From NCBI GenBank assembly GCA_029778565.1, contig JAKOQC010000249.1, positions 1 through 45,610 on the forward strand: a stretch of 45,610 nt of DNA. The letters are read 5' to 3'. The stretch comes from a bacterium. Lineage in GTDB: Bacteria; Patescibacteriota; Saccharimonadia; CAILAD01; BJGX01. The position numbers and the translations under genes were made by a program. How positions within the stretch are numbered: the stretch's first letter is position 1; the number at the start of each line of letters is the position of its first letter. Under the pieces are notes generated by a model, which saw only the letters and a program-made list of their open reading frames with translations, ran no database searches and had not been told where the DNA came from. Shown one piece after another: positions 41,138 through 45,610 of the stretch.

Positions 41138-42637
41138 ATGAAAATTAAAGCATTTTTAATCGCCAGAGTGTCGGATATTGACCAACGACAAGCCTTACCA
41201 GCTCAGATAAGGAAGCTCACAACCTATGCAGAGCAGCAAGGTTATGACTACGAGCTGTTTGAGTTTGATGAAACCGCCTATAAAGATACACGCAAAGAGT
41301 TTGGTAAAATTGTAAACGCAATACAAGCCTATCCAAAAGAATGCATTGTGGTTTTCGATAAAATAGACCGCTTGAGCCGAGATATGCATCAAGATGAAGT
41401 TAAAGCACTTAATAAGCTGCGTGATGCTGGCAAAATAGAGATACATTTTCCATCGGATAACTTATTTGTTCATAAAAATTCACCAGCTACCGACCTATTT
41501 CGTCTCGGCATTGGCGTTGTGTTAGCAAAATACTACTCTGATAGTATCAGTGACAACGTAAAGCGTCGTTTTGAACAGAAGCTAGCCGACAAAGAATGGC
41601 CAGGTAAAGCACCCATAGGCTATCTGAACCAGCGTATTAGCGAAAAAGAAACTACTATCGTTAAAGACCCTATACGCTCGCCATACATCATCAAGGCTTT
41701 CCAGATGCGGGCATTAGGTAAGCCATATCGAGCTATTGCTGCCGAGCTTCGCGAAGAGGGTTTAAAAAATAACACACCCAAACAAAATCCTATTTGCCAA
41801 CGTCACATTGAGCAAATACTGAAAAACCCGTTTTATCACGGCGTTATGCGGTATAGTGGCAAGCTTTACCCACACAAGTACGAGCCACTAATTAGTCGTA
41901 AAATGTTCAATAAGGTACAAGAAATGAACGACCAGCGGACCAATAATAAGACCAAGACACAAAATGCCGACTATACCTTTAATGGACTGCTTAAGTGTGG
42001 CAGTTGTGGTTGTAGTGTTTCTTCTTACACTGCCAAAGGCAATGTTTATATGCATTGTTCAAAGGGTAAAGGGCCTTGCAAGCAGCCGCATACCAAAGAA
42101 AGCGAGCTTGTGCCCCAAATGGCTGAGTTACTTGGTAGGCTAGAGATGAATGAAGACATTGTAAACTTTGTAATTGGCGAGCTACGTAAGCATCACGATG
42201 ACCAACAGGTTTATTATGCCAACTCTATTGAGCAAACACGTGCTGAATACGACAAAATACAGAAAAAGCTACGGGTTTTGTACGATGATAGGCTAGATGG
42301 GCGTATTACTCTCAATGAATACGACGAATATGTTAAAGACCTAAAAGCTAGGCAAGAGCAATTGGATGAGCAGCTCGTAAGCCTTACGCATAACGACAAA
42401 AGCTTTATGTTAACCAGCTCATACCTGTTAGAGATAGCCACAAAAGCCCCTAAGCTATTCCAAAGTTCTAAAGCGGCTCTAAAATCAAAGCTATTACACT
42501 TTGTACTTTCTAACCTTGAATTACACGATAAAAAGCTCCATTTCAATCTAAAAACACCCTTTGATGTAATCGCAGAGTGTTCTCAAAATGCTGATTGGCG
42601 GGCCCGACCGGATTTGAACCGGCGATCTCCTCCGTGA
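41138..42637 (+). CDS. Large serine recombinase, C-terminus altered by integration
   Basis: A 499-aa integrase with the resolvase catalytic domain (ARVS, nucleophile Ser12; DRLSRDMHQDE), a recombinase domain (about 160-265), a zinc ribbon (CGSCGCS near 286) and a coiled coil (about 360-420). ATG 41138 follows SD AGAAAGGA. After residue 486 the frame enters the attachment core and antisense tRNA-Asp, ending RARPDLNRRSPP. This tail is a by-product of the integration site. In the circular form the frame continues for 43 codons now at 33866-33997 (529 aa in total). Confidence 0.92.
   Translation: MKIKAFLIARVSDIDQRQALPAQIRKLTTYAEQQGYDYELFEFDETAYKDTRKEFGKIVNAIQAYPKECIVVFDKIDRLSRDMHQDEVKALNKLRDAGKIEIHFPSDNLFVHKNSPATDLFRLGIGVVLAKYYSDSISDNVKRRFEQKLADKEWPGKAPIGYLNQRISEKETTIVKDPIRSPYIIKAFQMRALGKPYRAIAAELREEGLKNNTPKQNPICQRHIEQILKNPFYHGVMRYSGKLYPHKYEPLISRKMFNKVQEMNDQRTNNKTKTQNADYTFNGLLKCGSCGCSVSSYTAKGNVYMHCSKGKGPCKQPHTKESELVPQMAELLGRLEMNEDIVNFVIGELRKHHDDQQVYYANSIEQTRAEYDKIQKKLRVLYDDRLDGRITLNEYDEYVKDLKARQEQLDEQLVSLTHNDKSFMLTSSYLLEIATKAPKLFQSSKAALKSKLLHFVLSNLELHDKKLHFNLKTPFDVIAECSQNADWRARPDLNRRSPP
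42596..42602. other. attR core in the tRNA-Asp 3' end
   Basis: TGGCGGG, the reverse complement of the last seven bases of the tRNA gene (three acceptor bases, discriminator and CCA). It is the second copy of the core at 33866-33872. Confidence 0.75.
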
Positions 42638-42672
42638 CAGGGAGGCGTGTTAGACCACTTCACTACGAGCCC
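42596..42672 (-). tRNA. tRNA-Asp (anticodon GTC)
   Basis: A cloverleaf on the minus strand: acceptor GGGCTCG/CGGGCCC, anticodon stem CCTCC/GGAGG with loop CTGTCAC (GTC) and TpsiC loop TTCAAAT. Discriminator G and CCA are encoded. It is intact despite the inserted element on its 3' side, because the core regenerates the 3' end. Its own terminator now lies at 33831-33856. Confidence 0.96.
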
Positions 42673-42701
42673 GTATTGAAATGAGTATTTTTAACCTGAT
42701 T

Positions 42702-42730
42702 ATTCTAACAGAATTAGTATATTCGTGCAA
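42702..42730 (-). promoter_or_regulatory. tRNA-Asp promoter
   Basis: On the minus strand, TTGCAC (42730-42725) and TAGAAT (42707-42702) are 17 bp apart, ending 29 nt before the tRNA. Confidence 0.6.
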
Positions 42731-42762
42731 TATCTATAAAAATAAAAACATAACAATTTTCG

Positions 42763-42791
42763 TTGACAATGGGGTAACAATTTGATACTAT
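42763..42791 (+). promoter_or_regulatory. Promoter of the 79-aa hypothetical gene
   Basis: TTGACA (42763-42768) and TACTAT (42786-42791) are 17 bp apart. A leader of about 85 nt carries SD AAGGAG near 42863. No stable hairpin is obvious in the leader. Confidence 0.6.
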
Positions 42792-42881
42792 AGGTGGGTT
42801 AAAGAGCTTTGTACCAATACCATTTGGAGGGTGCAAGGTTTTTTATTTTGTTTGTGAAATTAAGGAGTTAAAAATAAAATT

Positions 42882-43121
42882 ATGCAAGTTTTAAGTTATT
42901 ATCAGGTTACTCGTCCACGAAAAGTAAAAATTCGCGTGGTCGCTGCGCACGAGCATGTACCGTACTTAGACGGTAGTAATGTTATTGATGTACGAGCAAT
43001 TGCTCAGGGCAGTAAGCCGCGTTTTGGTTCTTCATTCTTCTTAAGTCCAAACGAACGTCAGATTACCGAGTATGAGGCCTGGCAAAAACTTAGTCGCCGC
43101 CTCAGCAAACGACTTGTCTAG
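42882..43121 (+). CDS. Small basic hypothetical protein
   Basis: A 79-aa protein of no recognised family: a beta-rich first half (RPRKVKIRVVAAHEHVPYLD) and a basic C-terminal helix (WQKLSRRLSKRLV). A consensus promoter, a long leader and an SD support a real, well-expressed gene. A nucleic-acid-binding role would fit the charge but is not shown. Confidence 0.65.
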   Translation: MQVLSYYQVTRPRKVKIRVVAAHEHVPYLDGSNVIDVRAIAQGSKPRFGSSFFLSPNERQITEYEAWQKLSRRLSKRLV

Positions 43122-43160
43122 GCAGCATATAACAGATAGAGAAGTAAATAAGTGTGATAT

Positions 43161-43197
43161 AATACAAGGTACTTTTAAAAGAAAAGTACCTTGTATT
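43161..43197. repeat. 16-bp perfect hairpin
   Basis: AATACAAGGTACTTTT (43161-43176) and its exact reverse complement (43182-43197) with loop AAAAG. A TATAAT sequence (43158-43163) runs into the left arm. It may terminate the 79-aa gene (distance about 40 nt) or be the 5' stem of a transcript leading to the tRNAs. Confidence 0.75.
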
Positions 43198-43234
43198 TAT
43201 TGGTATGTTAATAATCTGTTAGAGAGTTGAACAG

Positions 43235-43308
43235 GCGAGTGTGGTTCAATGGCAGAACGTGACCTTCCCAAGGTTGAGACGTGGGTTCGATTCCCATCAT
43301 TCGCTCCA
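43235..43308 (+). tRNA. tRNA-Gly (anticodon CCC)
   Basis: Acceptor GCGAGTG/CATTCGC, D arm GTTC/GAAC, anticodon stem TGACC/GGTTG with loop TTCCCAA (CCC, reads GGG) and TpsiC loop TTCGATT. Discriminator T and CCA are encoded. Confidence 0.94.
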
Positions 43309-43336
43309 AACCTTTTTACGCTGAGTTATATGTTTT

Positions 43337-43412
43337 GCCGATGTAGCTCAGTTGGTAGAGCGGCGCTTTCGTAAAGCGTAGGTCAGCGGTTCGATCCCGC
43401 TCATCGGCTCCA
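43337..43412 (+). tRNA. tRNA-Thr (anticodon CGT)
   Basis: Acceptor GCCGATG/CATCGGC, D arm GCTC/GAGC, anticodon stem GCGCT/AGCGT with loop TTCGTAA (CGT, reads ACG) and TpsiC loop TTCGATC. CCA is encoded. It lies 28 nt after tRNA-Gly and is probably cotranscribed with it. Confidence 0.94.
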
Positions 43413-43426
43413 CGTCGGTTTATTAC

Positions 43427-43471
43427 TTAAGTTTTCGCAAAACATCTGCGATATTTTGCTTCAACCATCAT
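43427..43471 (-). CDS. Possible 14-aa peptide with strong SD
   Basis: On the minus strand AAAGGAGG (43486-43479) lies 7 nt before ATG 43471, which opens MMVEAKYRRCFAKT and a TAA stop. No promoter or downstream minus-strand gene is seen. The same bases read on the plus strand are CCTCCTTT, like the 3' end of 16S rRNA. It is probably fortuitous. Confidence 0.15.
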   Translation of the reverse strand: MMVEAKYRRCFAKT

Positions 43472-43487
43472 AAATAAACCTCCTTTA

Positions 43488-43513
43488 CCAACAAAAATAT
43501 GCATTTTTGTTGG
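43488..43513. repeat. 11-bp hairpin upstream of the membrane protein gene
   Basis: CCAACAAAAAT (43488-43498) and ATTTTTGTTGG (43503-43513), loop ATGC. It ends 25 nt before ATG 43539 and could be a leader stem or a terminator for the tRNA transcript. Confidence 0.6.
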
Positions 43514-43538
43514 GGCAGGAAGTAAAAGAATTATATAT

Positions 43539-43922
43539 ATGAATTTTTTTAGAAAACTCAATAAAGAACTAAAAGACCAGAAGCTGTTTCGAGATAACTG
43601 GTTTTTGGTGTTACTTTTTCTTTTAGTAAGTGGAATAGTATTTCTTATTGTATGGTCAGTTACTCATATCCATGCTACCGATATTGACGTACCAATACGT
43701 TTTACCAGTCTTACAAACTTTGATGAACTAGGTAAGTGGTATCAATTATACGAAATACCGGTTATTGCTATTCTTGTGAGCGTTATTAATGTATTCTTTG
43801 CAGCATTACTGCATAAAAAGAACCGAATAATCTCAACATTTCTTATAATTACAGCATTAATGGTGGTGGTCTTGGCAATAGCCATACTCCTTGGGTTTAC
43901 CGCAATAAAATATGGCAGCTAA
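43539..43922 (+). CDS. Small three-helix membrane protein
   Basis: A 127-aa protein of no recognised family, with a charged amphipathic start and three transmembrane helices (about residues 22-42, 72-92 and 102-122). The 3' end overlaps the glycosyltransferase start by 11 nt, so it probably works with that enzyme in surface polysaccharide synthesis (inference). Confidence 0.75.
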   Translation: MNFFRKLNKELKDQKLFRDNWFLVLLFLLVSGIVFLIVWSVTHIHATDIDVPIRFTSLTNFDELGKWYQLYEIPVIAILVSVINVFFAALLHKKNRIISTFLIITALMVVVLAIAILLGFTAIKYGS

Positions 43923-45576
43923 CAAACCAGTTACAATCGAGCCTGTTACTTTTGCCGATAAGCGTTGGTTTTACCGTTTACTCGAAATTATCCCCGGCGC
44001 CCTTACTTGGTCTATTTTGCTTGGGCCGATAATTTTAAGCCTTGTATTTCCAATTGCCGTGGCTTACTTTATTATCGCCTTCGATCTTTTATGGCTTATG
44101 AAATCTATTCGTATGAGTTTTGCGCTGATTTTGGGCTATAGACGCACAAAAGAAGCAGAGAATAGAGACTGGAACACTCGTTTGCAACAGCTGAGTAATA
44201 TTCCAGCCAGTCTCGAGCAGGCTCAGGCCGAGCTAAAGCGGGCCCCAAATTCTCAGATAGGTCGCCTCGAAATTGACTTTTTAAGATCAGAAGTAGAGCG
44301 GCTGCAACTACTTGCTAGTAATGAAAACGTTATTATGCAGCCCAAAGACATTTATCATCTGGTAATCATGCCAATGTATAACGAGCCAATAGAGATTGTA
44401 GAGCCTGCGCTGCAGGCCATTCTCGACTCGGAGTTTTCGATGAAGAAAGTATATTTTGTATTGGCCTACGAAGAACGGGGTGGCGCAGAGACTAAGGCTA
44501 CTGCTCAACTTCTCGAAGAAAAATATGCAGACAAATTCTACAAATATTCTACAATAGAGCATCCCGACGGTATTGCCGGAGAAATAAAAGGCAAAGGGCC
44601 AAATATTACCCATGCCGCCCGAATTGTTCTAAAAGATATTGAAAAATCAGGAATAGATCCTGATAATGTTGTAGTTACTACAATAGATTGTGATAACAAA
44701 GTACATAAAAAATACTTTAGCTGCCTTACATATCACTATGCTATTAATCCTAATAGGCGTCATACATCGTTTCAGCCTTTAGCGCTGTACTTTAATAACA
44801 TCTGGGATGTTCCTGCCCCTATGCGCGTACTTGCTGTTGGTAACTCCTTTTGGGTAATGATAGAGAGCGTACGCAAGCAGCGACTGCGCAACTTTGCCTC
44901 ACACGCACAAGGACTCTCGGCGCTAATAGATACTGACTTCTGGTCGCTAACGAGTCCGGTAGAAGACGGTCACCAATTTTACCGCAGCTACTTTACCTTT
45001 AATGGTGACTATATGGTAGAACCCCTATTTGTACCTATTTATCAAGATGCAGTGTTGGCCAGTAATTACCATCGTACCTTTATTGCCCAGTTTAAACAGC
45101 TTCAGCGTTGGGCATATGGTATCTCGGACTTTCCATTTGTGGTAAAAAATTCTATAAAAAATAAAAATATTCCCCTGGGTGATAAACTCATTCAGATAGG
45201 TCGTTTGCTCGAAGGACACTTAAGTTGGTCTACTGCGCCACTTATTTTAACTTTTGCTGCCTGGGCTCCCTTGTATCTGAATGCTGGTTTTTCTCAAAAT
45301 GTGATTGCTCACCAGTTACCGGTAATTGCCTCACGTATTCTTACTCTAGCCACAATTGGTCTGTTTACCACGATATGGATTAGTTTTATTATGATACCGA
45401 AACGGCCAAGTCATTATCCTAAATGGAAGATGATATTTATGGTTTTACAGTGGGTATTGGTACCAATTACCGCAATTGTGTTTGGTGCTTTTGCAGCCAT
45501 TAACGCCCAGACCCGTTTGATGCTCGGCAAATACCTCGGCTTTTATGTAACAGAAAAGGCGGTTAAAAAGCGATGA
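43912..45576 (+). CDS. Membrane glycosyltransferase, family 2
   Basis: A 554-aa processive-type GT2. Two N-terminal membrane segments (about residues 28-75) precede the catalytic domain (VIMPMYNEPIEIVEPALQAI, DxD in TTIDCDNKV, later TDFW and the QxxRW-like QLQRWAYG). Three C-terminal membrane helices follow. It resembles cellulose-synthase-type enzymes that make and export a polysaccharide; the sugar is unknown. Its TGA overlaps the ATG of the next gene. Confidence 0.9.
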   Translation: MAANKPVTIEPVTFADKRWFYRLLEIIPGALTWSILLGPIILSLVFPIAVAYFIIAFDLLWLMKSIRMSFALILGYRRTKEAENRDWNTRLQQLSNIPASLEQAQAELKRAPNSQIGRLEIDFLRSEVERLQLLASNENVIMQPKDIYHLVIMPMYNEPIEIVEPALQAILDSEFSMKKVYFVLAYEERGGAETKATAQLLEEKYADKFYKYSTIEHPDGIAGEIKGKGPNITHAARIVLKDIEKSGIDPDNVVVTTIDCDNKVHKKYFSCLTYHYAINPNRRHTSFQPLALYFNNIWDVPAPMRVLAVGNSFWVMIESVRKQRLRNFASHAQGLSALIDTDFWSLTSPVEDGHQFYRSYFTFNGDYMVEPLFVPIYQDAVLASNYHRTFIAQFKQLQRWAYGISDFPFVVKNSIKNKNIPLGDKLIQIGRLLEGHLSWSTAPLILTFAAWAPLYLNAGFSQNVIAHQLPVIASRILTLATIGLFTTIWISFIMIPKRPSHYPKWKMIFMVLQWVLVPITAIVFGAFAAINAQTRLMLGKYLGFYVTEKAVKKR

Positions 45577-45610
45577 TCTATTTTGTTGGGTTTATTGTAA
45601 GCCTCATTCT
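45573..45610 (+). CDS. Partial gene at window edge, membrane protein start
   Basis: ATG 45573 overlaps the glycosyltransferase stop by 4 nt and opens a hydrophobic sequence (MIYFVGFIVSLI) that runs off the window. It is probably the next gene of the same operon. Confidence 0.5.
   Translation, partial: MIYFVGFIVSLI

Larger units (their letters stand above)
33866..42602. mobile_element. Integrative element at tRNA-Asp with serine recombinase and G2P-like Rep
   Basis: About 8.73 kb between 7-bp direct repeats TGGCGGG; the right one is the 3' end of tRNA-Asp, with CCA. Contents from left: 3' part of the recombinase frame, XRE repressor, membrane protein, a five-gene minus-strand cargo operon, an unknown 386-aa gene, two small ORFs, SpoVG-like, Rep and serine recombinase. 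No conjugation or capsid genes are recognised. It is probably an integrating plasmid or phage-derived satellite. Confidence 0.8.

Noticed and set aside
42596-42637. The recombinase C-terminal tail RPDLNRRSPP as a real domain
   Set aside because: It is antisense tRNA-Asp read as protein, a common artefact where frames run into tRNA genes. It is kept only as the by-product of integration.
1-45610. CRISPR arrays or IS transposases
   Set aside because: No regularly spaced repeats and no transposase-like proteins were seen; the only recombinases are Xer and the serine integrase.

Overview
The window looks like chromosome of a Patescibacteria (CPR) organism, most likely a Saccharibacteria (TM7)-type lineage. 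This is inferred from AT-rich compact coding, a full type IV pilus locus in a small-genome setting, and the neighbourhoods ftsK-rodZ-like-yajQ-recA-recX and rpsF-ssb-rpsR-efp; no database search was possible. TGA is a genuine stop (ftsK, pilO, two minor pilins, the glycosyltransferase) and no housekeeping gene has an in-frame TGA, so the code is standard. Many first genes carry a TATAAT-like box only 6-11 nt before the start codon, which suggests leaderless or near-leaderless mRNAs. Operon-internal genes and a few others use clear AGGAG Shine-Dalgarno (SD) sequences.

Layout. 1-8.1 kb: DNA segregation, recombination and translation genes (FtsK, RodZ-like protein, YajQ, RecA, RecX, PRC-barrel protein, S6, SSB, S18, EF-P). 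8.1-8.7 kb: one orphan gene wedged between efp and ychF and flanked by a degenerate direct repeat of the efp 3' end. 9.9-23.8 kb: type IV pilus locus (secreted 756-aa protein, PilM, PilN, PilO, a small membrane protein, PilB, PilT, PilC, PilA with its own promoter and terminator, PilD, three minor pilins and a PilX-like protein). 23.8-29.2 kb: Xer recombinase, MnmG, DedA, M16 peptidase, Ndk. 29.2-29.9 kb: a GC-rich minus-strand transcription unit of unknown type, tandem hairpins and tRNA-Arg(CCT). 30-33.8 kb: small hypotheticals, a PH-domain membrane protein, a parvulin foldase, a candidate attenuator or sRNA, a zinc-finger-like small protein, and a 2OG-Fe(II) oxygenase gene broken by an in-frame TGA.

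33.87-42.60 kb: an integrated element of about 8.7 kb at the 3' end of tRNA-Asp, bounded by a 7-bp direct repeat TGGCGGG. It carries a large serine recombinase, a Rep resembling the filamentous-phage G2P type, a SpoVG-like protein, an XRE repressor with an operator-like palindrome in the spacer of a divergent promoter, and a five-gene overlapping minus-strand cargo operon (HTH, ASCH/DUF3850, S51 peptidase, DUF5680, 450-aa unknown).

The main discovery is that the attachment core lies inside the recombinase reading frame. In the integrated state the ORF runs into antisense tRNA-Asp and ends in a short basic tail. In the predicted excised circle the same frame continues across the junction into 43 codons at the far left end of the element, ending in an acidic tail. 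The element also separates tRNA-Asp from what appears to be its original terminator at 33.83-33.86 kb.

42.6-45.6 kb: tRNA-Asp, a small hypothetical, tRNA-Gly(CCC), tRNA-Thr(CGT), a small membrane protein and a family 2 glycosyltransferase, with a further membrane protein starting at the window edge.
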